Assembly: GCA_036501845.1 (NCBI GenBank) | Contig: DASXZO010000147.1 | Coordinates: 1-14,311 of the forward strand | Length of the DNA stretch: 14,311 nucleotides | From: JBBREP01 sp036501845 | GTDB lineage: Bacteria > Actinomycetota > Acidimicrobiia > IMCC26256 > PALSA-610 | Direction: 5' to 3' | In this document: piece after piece, positions 1-6,127 of the stretch | How positions within the stretch are numbered: position 1 is the stretch's first letter | Layout: the number at the start of each line of letters is the position of its first letter | The notes under the pieces: model-generated | The model's input: only the letters and a program-made list of their open reading frames with translations | Databases searched by the model: none | What the model was told of the DNA's origin: nothing | Program-made: the position numbers and the translations under genes

Positions 1-108
1 GGGCGGCGCGCCGAGGAGCGCACTCAACACGTCGGTGCGACGCAGGCGCTCGGGTGCGGTCTTGCCTCGGGTCGGCCGCCCGACGGGTCGCCGCCGTGTG
101 CCCGGCAC
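1..108 (-). CDS. N-terminal fragment of a divergent gene, possibly a SAM-dependent methyltransferase
   Basis: This is an open frame on the minus strand from GTG at 108 to the window edge, giving 36 codons with no stop. The product begins VPGTRRRPVGRPTRGK and continues with a basic Glu-Arg-Leu-Arg-Arg-Thr-Asp stretch. The GRPTRGKTxPxRLRRxD pattern resembles the N-terminus of a group of actinobacterial class I SAM-dependent methyltransferases. That match is from memory of family members and is weak. Support for a real gene comes from TATCTT on the minus strand (120 to 115), which lies exactly 6 nt before the GTG, the same arrangement seen at other genes here. The gene is divergent from the P450, with 16 nt between the start codons. 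It could instead be a chance open frame in GC-rich DNA. Confidence 0.5.
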   Translation of the reverse strand, partial: MPGTRRRPVGRPTRGKTAPERLRRTDVLSALLGAPP

Positions 109-113
109 GATGC

Positions 114-120
114 CAAGATA
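114..120. promoter_or_regulatory. Overlapping divergent -10 elements
   Basis: On the minus strand TATCTT (120 to 115) lies 6 nt before GTG 108. On the plus strand CAAGAT (114-119) lies 5 nt before ATG 125. Both keep the A and T that matter most in a bacterial -10 box (positions 2 and 6). The two elements occupy nearly the same base pairs, so this may be a single bidirectional promoter giving two leaderless transcripts. No clear -35 box is visible. Confidence 0.5.
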
Positions 121-124
121 CGCC

Positions 125-1339
125 ATGCCCATCCGCCCATCGCCGCCGCAGGCATCGTTCGTGTTGCCCTGGGACGACGCCGGCGCGCCGCCGCCTGTCG
201 AGGCCCTCGAGGCCGCTCGGCGCGAGCACGGCGACACGTTCGTGGTCGTGAGCGGCGGCACCGTCTACTGCTTCGTGTTCTCGCCTACGGCATTGCGCGC
301 GTTCTACGACCTGCCCGAACGCGACGCGAGCAAGGGACTCGCCGACTTCCGCATGCTCGCCCGCAAACTGCCACAGGAGGTGTTCCTCGGGCGGCGCACC
401 TTCGCCCACGACCTGTTCGGTGCGGGCATGGTGGAGGGCTATCTCGACAACGTCGACTGGGCGATCGCAACTGTGCTCGACGAGCTCGGCGACGCAGGCA
501 CCTTCGACGCGTTCGCCCTCGCCCGGCGGCTCGGTCATCACGTGGGCATCGCGTGTTGGTTCGGGCGCGAGGCACCCATCGACGCACTGATCGCTGATCT
601 CGACGCGCTCGACGGCGCCGACGCGTTCGTGGCCCCGCACACGATGGCGAACATCGACTTCGCGGCCGAGCGTTCCGCGCTCGGCCACATCGTCGAACAG
701 GTCGGCGTGCTCCTCACCACACCACGCGCACCGAGCTTCCTCAACGACATCGCAGCGCGGTGGGACGCGGTGGATTCACCGTCGCCCGATGCCGTCACCG
801 GCGCGACCTACGACCTCGTACTGCTGCACATCGCCACGATGACGAACCTGTTCGCCGCGCTCGGCTGGACGCTCGCGTACACGGTGCTCGACGACGTCGA
901 TGCCGAACGCGTCGGTGACGCCGCACAGGAAGCGATCCGGCTCGGCCAGCGATCGATCATGTTGCGCGAGGTGATGCGCCCGATCATCTTCGACGACGGA
1001 TCGACGCGCTACGAGATCGACCGCGGCGTGCAGCTCGCCACGATGCTGCCACTCACGAACCTCGCCAACGGACGCGCCAACTTCGACGTCGATCGTGCGC
1101 CGCAGCCAGGACTGACCACAACGACGTTCGGCCACGGCAGCCACCGCTGCCCGGCCCAACGCTTCTCCATGCAGACAATCACTCGCGCCGTCACCCAACT
1201 GCGCAACGACTTTGCACTCACGCCCGGATTCACGAGCGTCACGCCACTCCCGATGCAAATCGGCGGTGTCGCCCGCCCCGCGCACCCCTGCCCCATCGAC
1301 TACCGAAGCAAACTCAAGGACACGAGCCGGTGCGTGTGA
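125..1339 (+). CDS. Cytochrome P450 family protein
   Basis: A 404-aa haem-thiolate protein, expected to be a soluble cytoplasmic monooxygenase or a P450-fold isomerase; its substrate cannot be read. The haem-binding loop FGHGSHRCPA is at residues 335-344 with Cys342 as the axial ligand, and the K-helix ExxR is Glu269-Ala-Ile-Arg272. The I-helix segment (about 235-248, H-I-A-T-M-T-N-L-F-A-A-L-G-W) lacks the usual acid-Thr pair and has Thr240-Asn241 there. This is reminiscent of CYP7/CYP8-type P450s, some of which do not use classical oxygen activation. ATG 125 was chosen because a -10-like CAAGAT sits 5 nt upstream. ATG 110 (five residues longer) is possible. Starting at GTG 35 would add an implausible Arg-rich tail and overlap the divergent gene. 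The gene is convergent with the amidohydrolase (34-nt gap). No ferredoxin or reductase gene is nearby. Confidence 0.9.
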   Translation: MPIRPSPPQASFVLPWDDAGAPPPVEALEAARREHGDTFVVVSGGTVYCFVFSPTALRAFYDLPERDASKGLADFRMLARKLPQEVFLGRRTFAHDLFGAGMVEGYLDNVDWAIATVLDELGDAGTFDAFALARRLGHHVGIACWFGREAPIDALIADLDALDGADAFVAPHTMANIDFAAERSALGHIVEQVGVLLTTPRAPSFLNDIAARWDAVDSPSPDAVTGATYDLVLLHIATMTNLFAALGWTLAYTVLDDVDAERVGDAAQEAIRLGQRSIMLREVMRPIIFDDGSTRYEIDRGVQLATMLPLTNLANGRANFDVDRAPQPGLTTTTFGHGSHRCPAQRFSMQTITRAVTQLRNDFALTPGFTSVTPLPMQIGGVARPAHPCPIDYRSKLKDTSRCV

Positions 1340-1373
1340 GCGATCGGCGGGACGTCCGGCGCGACTCGCCCGT

Positions 1374-2555
1374 TCAGACCCGTTGGTTGAGCTCGATGGC
1401 GTTGTCGCGCAGGATGCGGCGGCGGTCGGCGTCGTCGAAGTCCTTGAGCTCGGCCACGTAGTCGAGCGGGCGCGGCATGCCCTCGATGTGTGGCCAGTCG
1501 GAGCCGAAGATCACGCGGTCGGTGCCCATGAGTTCGGCGATCTCGTAGGGATCGTCCTCCCAGAACGGGTTGATCCACACGTTGCGGCGGAACGTCTCGA
1601 CGGGGTCTTCGCTGAACCAGCCGGGCATCTTCTTGGCCGTCGATCGCAACTTCGCGAACAGATCACCGAGGAACGTGGAACCATTTTCCACCGACGCGAT
1701 GCGCAGGCGCGGGAAGCGGTCGAAGAGCTTCTCGAACGCGAGTGTGATGAGGAAGTCGTGCGCGGCGCGTTCGATGTTGAACGCCTTGATCGACGGCGCC
1801 CAGCCACCGCCACCGAACGACGCGCCGAAGCCGTCGGCCGCGTAGCCGTTCGCCGACACGCCACTGTCGCCCGCGTGCACCACCACGGTGATCCCGGCCT
1901 CGGACACCCTCGCCCAGAAGGGGTCGAACATCGGGTCGCTCGGCGTGCGCGGGCCGTGCTCGGTGAATGCGGCCGCGGGGCGCATGCACACGAGCCGCGC
2001 GCCGCGCTCCAGCGACAGCTCCAACTCGCGGCATGCCCAGTCGACGTCGCAGAGCGAGATGTAGGGCGCTGCGAAGATCCGCTCGGCGTAGTGGAAACCC
2101 CAGTCGTCGTGCAGCCACTCGTTGAAGGCTCGGAACGTGGTGGTGACTGCGAACGGGTCGTGCTTCAACAGCTCTTCGTAGAGCACGCCGAGCGTCGGGA
2201 AGAGCCACACCCATTCGAGGCCGAACTCGTCCATGCGCGCGAGGCGCGCTTCGGGCTCGCGGTATTCGGGCGGGATCGGCTCGCGATCGCGCAGGAACTC
2301 CAACGGATTACGACCGTCGGGATTGCCGCGGAAGAAGTCGTGCATCGCGCCGGCTTTGGCGATGGGATCGAACGTGGCGTTCGAGACCGCGCGACTCACG
2401 CGCCCGCCGACCACGTGATACTTGCGGCCCTCGATCTCGGCCCACTGCACGCACCGGCCGCGCAGCTTCGGGTCGACGTGGCGGGTGAACGCGTCGAGCG
2501 CCTCGTAGTAGTGGTTGTCGGCGTCGAACGCGAGGTACTCGAGCGGATCGGCCAT
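1374..2555 (-). CDS. Amidohydrolase-2 family (metal-dependent TIM-barrel) protein
   Basis: A 393-aa member of the amidohydrolase-related family (PF04909 type), which contains metal-dependent hydrolases and decarboxylases. Visible signatures are an N-terminal D-A-D-N-H (Asp11, Asp13, His15) in place of the classical HxH, His227 in VVHAGDSG, Glu290 in the V-E-N-G strand, and the C-terminal FGSDWPH with Asp353 and His356. The length is normal for the family. The substrate is unknown; relatives act on aromatic acids, lactones or amides. ATG 2555 is preferred over the in-frame GTG 2561, because TACCCT lies 7 nt before the ATG but only 1 nt before the GTG. It is divergent from the 2OG oxygenase at 2579, with 23 nt between starts, so the two are probably controlled together. 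The long open frame on the opposite strand is a shadow. Confidence 0.9.
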   Translation of the reverse strand: MADPLEYLAFDADNHYYEALDAFTRHVDPKLRGRCVQWAEIEGRKYHVVGGRVSRAVSNATFDPIAKAGAMHDFFRGNPDGRNPLEFLRDREPIPPEYREPEARLARMDEFGLEWVWLFPTLGVLYEELLKHDPFAVTTTFRAFNEWLHDDWGFHYAERIFAAPYISLCDVDWACRELELSLERGARLVCMRPAAAFTEHGPRTPSDPMFDPFWARVSEAGITVVVHAGDSGVSANGYAADGFGASFGGGGWAPSIKAFNIERAAHDFLITLAFEKLFDRFPRLRIASVENGSTFLGDLFAKLRSTAKKMPGWFSEDPVETFRRNVWINPFWEDDPYEIAELMGTDRVIFGSDWPHIEGMPRPLDYVAELKDFDDADRRRILRDNAIELNQRV

Positions 2556-2562
2556 ATGCACA

Positions 2563-2572
2563 AGGGTAGTTT
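2563..2572. promoter_or_regulatory. Overlapping divergent -10 elements sharing a TA step
   Basis: On the plus strand TAGTTT (2567-2572) lies exactly 6 nt before GTG 2579. On the minus strand TACCCT (2568 to 2563) lies 7 nt before ATG 2555. Both fit TANNNT and share the self-complementary TA at 2567-2568. With 23 nt between start codons there is no room for a ribosome-binding leader on either side, so both transcripts are predicted to be leaderless. Confidence 0.65.
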
Positions 2573-2578
2573 CGACCC

Positions 2579-3742
2579 GTGACCCAGAGCCTGCCCGTGC
2601 TCGACGTCACACCGCTGTTCGGCGACGACCTCGACGGCCAGCGTGAGGTGGGGCGAGGCATCGATGGCGCGTGCCGAAGCCACGGGTTCTTCGCGATCAC
2701 GGGTCACGGGCTCGACCCCGACCTGCGCGACCGGCTCGACGCTGCGGCCCGGCGCTTCTTCTCCCTCCCCGACGACACGAAAGATCACATCGCGATGAGT
2801 CGCGGCGGTCCCGCGTGGCGCGGCTGGTTCCCGCTCGGCGGCGAACTGACGTCGGGCCGGCCCGACATGAAGGAAGGCATCTACTTCGGCTCCGAGCTAC
2901 CGACCGACGATCCGCGGGTGGCGGTCGAGCACCGTCCCCTGCATGGGCCGAACCTGTTCCCCAGCGAGGTACCCGAGCTGCGACCGCTCGTGCTCGAGTG
3001 GATCGACGCCGTCACTGCGCTCGGCCAACGCGTGCTCGGCGCGATGGCACTGGGTCTGGGCCTCGAGCGCGACTGGTTCCGCCGCCACCTCACCGCCGAC
3101 CCCACAATCCTGTTCCGCATCTTCCGTTACCCGCCCCTCACCGCCGCGCCGGAGGCGGTGGAGGCATCAGTGGTGCCGCAGGTGAGTGAGTCGAATCACC
3201 ACGAGAACCCGAAGGCCACGCGGCGAACGGAGCAGCCCAGGAGCGACGGAGGAGCGAAATGGGGGCGCAATGAGCTCGCCGTGGCGCCGCAGGCGACACA
3301 AGGATTTTCAGTACAAGAGCACACCGACTATGGGTTACTCACGCTGCTCGTGCAGGACGACCGCGGCGGCCTCGAAGTGCGTGCCGGCGACCAGTGGATC
3401 GCAGTCCCGGCCGATCCTGATGTGATCGTGTGCAACATCGGCGACATGCTCGATCGCATGACCGGCGGTCGCTACCGGTCGACGCCGCATCGCGTGCGCA
3501 ACCTCGCGGCGGAAGACCGGGTGTCGTTCCCGCTGTTCCTCGACCCGTCGTGGGACGCCGAGATCGCGCCACTCCCCCTCGACGGCCCGCCGCCCGACGA
3601 CGACGCACACACCCGATGGGATCGCTCGAGCGTGCACGAGCTGTCGGGCACGTACGGCGAGTATCTAGTGGCCAAGGTGGCGAAGGTGTTCCCCGAGCTC
3701 GGCACCGCGGTGCTGAACACCGCGGAAGCCGCGTCCGGGTGA
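2579..3742 (+). CDS. Isopenicillin N synthase-like 2-oxoglutarate/Fe(II) oxygenase with an in-frame insert
   Basis: A 387-aa protein with the N-terminal DIOX_N segment (about 6-120, including HGFFAITGHG) and the C-terminal double-stranded beta-helix. The iron ligands are His248, Asp250 (EHTDYG) and His304 (STPHRV). Arg314-x-Ser316 (RVS) is the usual 2-oxoglutarate-binding pair. The family includes plant-type 2OG oxygenases and IPNS; the substrate is unknown. GTG 2579 is chosen because TAGTTT precedes it by 6 nt and no leader exists. Residues 198-238 carry a polar, basic insert flanked by V-V-P-Q and V-A-P-Q. It corresponds to a 111-bp direct-repeat-bounded segment just before the HxD strand, where relatives normally have a short loop. 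All catalytic residues remain, so the enzyme may still be active. It is about 40 aa longer than typical family members. The decarboxylase follows after 35 nt. Confidence 0.92.
   Translation: MTQSLPVLDVTPLFGDDLDGQREVGRGIDGACRSHGFFAITGHGLDPDLRDRLDAAARRFFSLPDDTKDHIAMSRGGPAWRGWFPLGGELTSGRPDMKEGIYFGSELPTDDPRVAVEHRPLHGPNLFPSEVPELRPLVLEWIDAVTALGQRVLGAMALGLGLERDWFRRHLTADPTILFRIFRYPPLTAAPEAVEASVVPQVSESNHHENPKATRRTEQPRSDGGAKWGRNELAVAPQATQGFSVQEHTDYGLLTLLVQDDRGGLEVRAGDQWIAVPADPDVIVCNIGDMLDRMTGGRYRSTPHRVRNLAAEDRVSFPLFLDPSWDAEIAPLPLDGPPPDDDAHTRWDRSSVHELSGTYGEYLVAKVAKVFPELGTAVLNTAEAASG
3170..3293 (+). repeat. In-frame 111-bp insertion with 13-bp flanking direct repeats
   Basis: GTGGTGCCGCAGG at 3170-3182 recurs as GTGGCGCCGCAGG at 3281-3293 (12 of 13 identical). 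The offset is 111 bp, exactly 37 codons. The segment between is purine-rich with repeated GGAGC units (around 3229-3255) and encodes polar residues rich in N, E, R, K and G. The seven codons after the second repeat (3296-3316) all end in A or T, unlike the rest of the gene. This looks like a mobile or palindromic-type element, or a slippage insertion, tolerated in a surface loop. Confidence 0.6.
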
Positions 3743-3777
3743 CGGCCCAGCTCCCGGGCCGTGCTCCAATGGGGGCG

Positions 3778-5109
3778 ATGTTCGACTTCGACGCCGACGC
3801 CGAACGCGTCGCCGACCTCTGCTTCGACTACGTGCGCCAGCGGCTCGCCAATCCGCCCGATCCCGTTGCGCCGCCGTCGGTGAAAGCACTCGCTGAGCGG
3901 GTCGGGCCCACGATCACGGCCGGCGGGATCGGCGCCGAACGTGCGCTCCAGCTGTTCGCCGAGGTGCTCGCGCCCGCCGCCATCCCGTTGAACAGCCCGA
4001 AGCACTGCGCGCTGATCCCCGGCGCGTCGACGATCGCGGCCACCCTGTTCGATGCGTGCGTGAGCGCCTCGGCGCTCGTCGCCGAGGCGTGGATCGAGGC
4101 CGCCGGGGCCATCCATGCCGAGCAGGAAGCGCTCGCCTGGATCGCGTCGCTCGCCGGGCAGCCCGCGTCGGCGGGCGGTGTGTTCGTGAACGGCGGCACG
4201 GCCGGCAATCTCTCGGCCCTCGTGACCGCGCGCGACAACGCGGCGCCGGAGCGGACGCGCGTCGTGGTCGGCGCCGATGCACATTCGTCGATCGCGCGTT
4301 CCCTCCACGTGATGCGCTGCGACGCGCTCATCGTGCCGTCCGACGAATTCGGTCGCCTCACCGGCGATGCGCTGCGCCAGGCCGTGCACGACGACGGCGA
4401 CCCCGAGACGTTGTTTGCCGTCGTCGCAAGCGCGGGCGCCACCAACGCGGGCTGCATCGACGACCTGCGCGGCGTGGCCGACGTCGCACGCGAGCACAAC
4501 CTGTGGATGCACGTCGACGCGGCCTACGGAGGCGCAGCGCTGTGCGCGCCGAGCGTGCGCGATCGCTTCGGCGGCATCGAGCGCGCCGACTCGCTCATCA
4601 TCGATCCGCACAAATGGTTGTTCGGACCGCTCGACTGCTGCGCGCTCATCTATCGCGAGCCCGAGCTCGCGCACGAGGTGCACCAGCAGCAGGCGTCGTA
4701 CCTCGAGACCATGCGCGTCGACGGTGGCGTCGACCCGGCCGACTACGCGCTGCACCTCACGCGGCGGGCGCGCGGCCTGCCTCTGTGGTTCTCGCTCGCC
4801 ACATATGGCACCGACGCATACCGCGACGCGGTCGAGCAGGTGCTTGCGAATACGCGCGCCGCGGCCGACGTGGTGCGCAACCATCCAGATCTCGAGCTCG
4901 TCGTGGAACCCGAGCTCGGCGTGCTGCTGTTCCGGCGCCACGGCTGGGGCGAGGCCGACTATCTCGACTGGTCGCGCCGCCTGCTCGACGAGCGCACCGT
5001 GTTCGTGCTGCCCACGCGCTGGCACGGCGAACCCGTCGCCCGCTTCGTGTTCCTGCATCCGCACACAAGTGTCGACATCTTCGAAGCCGCAGTCGCGGCG
5101 ATGCACTGA
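3778..5109 (+). CDS. Group II pyridoxal-phosphate-dependent decarboxylase
   Basis: A 443-aa fold-type I PLP enzyme of the aromatic amino acid / glutamate / diaminobutyrate decarboxylase group. The PLP lysine is Lys279 in DPHKWLFG. The pyridine-nitrogen Asp is Asp247 in HVDAAYGG. The phosphate-binding G-G-T-A-G-N is at 139-144, and the ring-stacking His is His169 in A-D-A-H-S-S. The C-terminal small domain is complete. The exact amino acid substrate cannot be decided from sequence alone; the C-P-L/G-P-L-D-C stretch after the Lys is typical of DDC-like members. ATG 3778 is used; ATG 3769 (three residues longer) is equally possible. A weak -10-like TCCAAT (3765-3770) lies 7 nt before 3778. The gene follows the 2OG oxygenase by 35 nt on the same strand and may be co-transcribed with it. 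The very long minus-strand open frame opposite is a shadow. Confidence 0.92.
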   Translation: MFDFDADAERVADLCFDYVRQRLANPPDPVAPPSVKALAERVGPTITAGGIGAERALQLFAEVLAPAAIPLNSPKHCALIPGASTIAATLFDACVSASALVAEAWIEAAGAIHAEQEALAWIASLAGQPASAGGVFVNGGTAGNLSALVTARDNAAPERTRVVVGADAHSSIARSLHVMRCDALIVPSDEFGRLTGDALRQAVHDDGDPETLFAVVASAGATNAGCIDDLRGVADVAREHNLWMHVDAAYGGAALCAPSVRDRFGGIERADSLIIDPHKWLFGPLDCCALIYREPELAHEVHQQQASYLETMRVDGGVDPADYALHLTRRARGLPLWFSLATYGTDAYRDAVEQVLANTRAAADVVRNHPDLELVVEPELGVLLFRRHGWGEADYLDWSRRLLDERTVFVLPTRWHGEPVARFVFLHPHTSVDIFEAAVAAMH

Positions 5110-5161
5110 GCGGCGAGGCCCTTCGCTGCGAACCCAGGCTTGCGGTAGGCCGTCGCCGCAA
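5110..5161. terminator. Possible bidirectional terminator hairpin
   Basis: Between the convergent decarboxylase and membrane protein genes are two alternative stems: GCGGCGA (5110-5116) with TCGCCGC (5153-5159), and TTGCGG (5140-5145) with CCGCAA (5156-5161). No T-run follows either. Position supports a terminator, but the structures are modest. Confidence 0.3.
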
Positions 5162-5170
5162 AGCAGTGGC

Positions 5171-5545
5171 TCAGTTTGAATCTGGCGGGACGGGCTCGGG
5201 CACGGCCGCTTGGTGCGCCGCGAGTGCGGTCGCTCCGGCCATGCCAAACGAGAGACCTGCGAGAACCGAGAACACACCGAGCCCCGCATGGCCCGTAGTG
5301 CCAGAAAGCGTCAACCCGAGTACGACTCCCGCAACCGTCAACCACCGCTGACGCGTCTGGGACACACCGTCAAGGCGCTTGAACAGCGAGGGGCCTCCGA
5401 GCGTGAGCGCGGCTCCGACGCCGAGCGCGATCAGCACAGCCAACGCGATAGCGAGTGCGCTTCGATGATGATCTTCGCTAATTCCGATAGCAAACAGCGC
5501 GAGACCGAGCGCTGCGATTAGGAGGCGCGCACCCACCGGCGACAC
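5171..5545 (-). CDS. Small four-helix membrane protein, function unknown
   Basis: A 124-aa protein that is hydrophobic throughout, with four likely membrane segments (near residues 5-21, 29-50, 68-84 and 87-110) and a short polar tail ending P-E-P-V-P-P-D-S-N. I do not recognise a family. GTG 5545 is chosen because CATTCT (5557 to 5552) lies exactly 6 nt upstream, matching the leaderless pattern of neighbours. A longer version from GTG 5608 is open, but its first 21 codons would overlap the transposase relic in another frame and look non-native. Codons are less G/C-ending than in flanking genes, as expected for acquired DNA. It is convergent with the decarboxylase. Confidence 0.6.
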   Translation of the reverse strand: MSPVGARLLIAALGLALFAIGISEDHHRSALAIALAVLIALGVGAALTLGGPSLFKRLDGVSQTRQRWLTVAGVVLGLTLSGTTGHAGLGVFSVLAGLSFGMAGATALAAHQAAVPEPVPPDSN

Positions 5546-5551
5546 ACGCAA

Positions 5552-5557
5552 AGAATG
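5552..5557 (-). promoter_or_regulatory. -10-like element before the membrane protein gene
   Basis: CATTCT on the minus strand, 6 nt before GTG 5545. It keeps the key A and T of the -10 box and decides the start choice. Confidence 0.4.
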
Positions 5558-5565
5558 CCAGACGA

Positions 5566-5694
5566 TCAGCGCCAGTCGAGCAATTCGGCGAGTTGGGTAA
5601 CGCTCCACGGGAACGCCTCGACACCTGCCGCCAGCGCGGGCGCAATCGGTTTGCCTGCCTTCTTCGTGAGCGTCTGGTGAGGACGGCAGAAGTT
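5566..5694 (-). pseudogene. Transposase C-terminal relic
   Basis: About 42 codons on the minus strand read NFCRPHQTLTKK, then A-G-K-P-I-A-P-A-L-A-A-G-V-E, then WSVTQLAELLDWR and a stop. The pattern N-F-C-R-P-H-x-T-L ... T/A-P-A-x-A-A-G-x ... W-S-x-x-x-L-x-x-L-L is the conserved C-terminal end of a group of DDE transposases annotated as IS1-like. No recognisable upstream transposase sequence continues in this or other frames, so it is a remnant. Its end overlaps the longer possible start region of the membrane protein gene. The family name is uncertain. Confidence 0.6.
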
Positions 5695-6126
5695 GTCAGC
5701 GGCGCTCCGTTTCCAGCGGCCATGGTGTCTCCACGCTACGAGGGGTCGGGTCGGCGCGTGTGGAGAACGCATCGAGACCCAACCCGATTGCAGTATCGGC
5801 GCGCTGACGCGCGTTTGCTTCTCATCCATTTGGATGATTTCGTAGAGCACGTCTACGGAAGCGCGAGCGCGCTCGGTCGTACGCGTACGTATGGGGTGCT
5901 CGTCCCGCTCCACGTCGGACTGCTCGGGATCGACATCGACTCGAGCAGCGAGACGACCCGCGCGTCCTGCTGCCCATCGACCCAGCGTCGGACCGCTCCC
6001 CGCCGCTGCCTGTCTCGCCCTAGTGGGGCGTGTAGCAAGTTCGAGACACTGAAGGATTCCGAAAAACTTCTGTGAACACGGCATTTTCGGGATTCTGTTG
6101 TCGCACCCCCCTGTCATGATGGGGGT
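5695..6126. other. Gene-poor 430-bp stretch between relic and 13E12 gene
   Basis: No convincing gene on either strand. Open frames here are Arg/Ser-rich shadows without family features. Base composition is more mixed than in neighbouring genes. The right part (6053-6127) holds two inverted repeats described separately. The left part may be decayed transposon sequence, but nothing can be read from it. Confidence 0.5.
6053..6096. repeat. 13-bp inverted repeat upstream of the HNH gene
   Basis: The left arm 6053-6065 (ending CCGAAAA) pairs with the right arm 6084-6096 (starting TTTTCGG) over 13 positions, two of them G-T, with an 18-nt loop. No T-run follows. The right arm lies about where a -35 box would be for the -10 at 6115-6120, so it could be an operator. 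A transposon end is the alternative. Confidence 0.5.
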
Positions 6127-6127
6127 G
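6104..6127 (+). promoter_or_regulatory. Promoter of the HNH gene inside an inverted repeat
   Basis: CACCCCC (6104-6110) and GGGGGTG (6121-6127) form a perfect 7-bp inverted repeat around CTGTCATGAT. The -10-like CATGAT (6115-6120) occupies the loop and lies exactly 6 nt before GTG 6127, whose first base closes the repeat. This suggests a leaderless transcript with an operator over the core promoter. Confidence 0.5.

Noticed and set aside
1212..2582. A 456-codon open frame on the plus strand opposite the amidohydrolase
   Set aside because: Its product has no family signature and is an antisense shadow in GC-rich DNA; the minus strand has a full set of amidohydrolase motifs.
3258..3777. The 10-mer AATGGGGGCG occurs both in the insertion (3258-3267) and before the decarboxylase start (3768-3777)
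   Set aside because: Only ten bases, flanks do not match, and G-runs near ATG recur by chance; not enough to call a shared element.
3472..5289. A 605-codon open frame on the minus strand opposite the PLP decarboxylase
   Set aside because: Arg/His/Val-rich composition without motifs. The plus strand carries all PLP enzyme motifs.
5593..6075. A 160-codon plus-strand frame in the gene-poor stretch
   Set aside because: Ser/Arg-rich, antisense to the relic at its start, with no Shine-Dalgarno, -10 element or recognisable motif.
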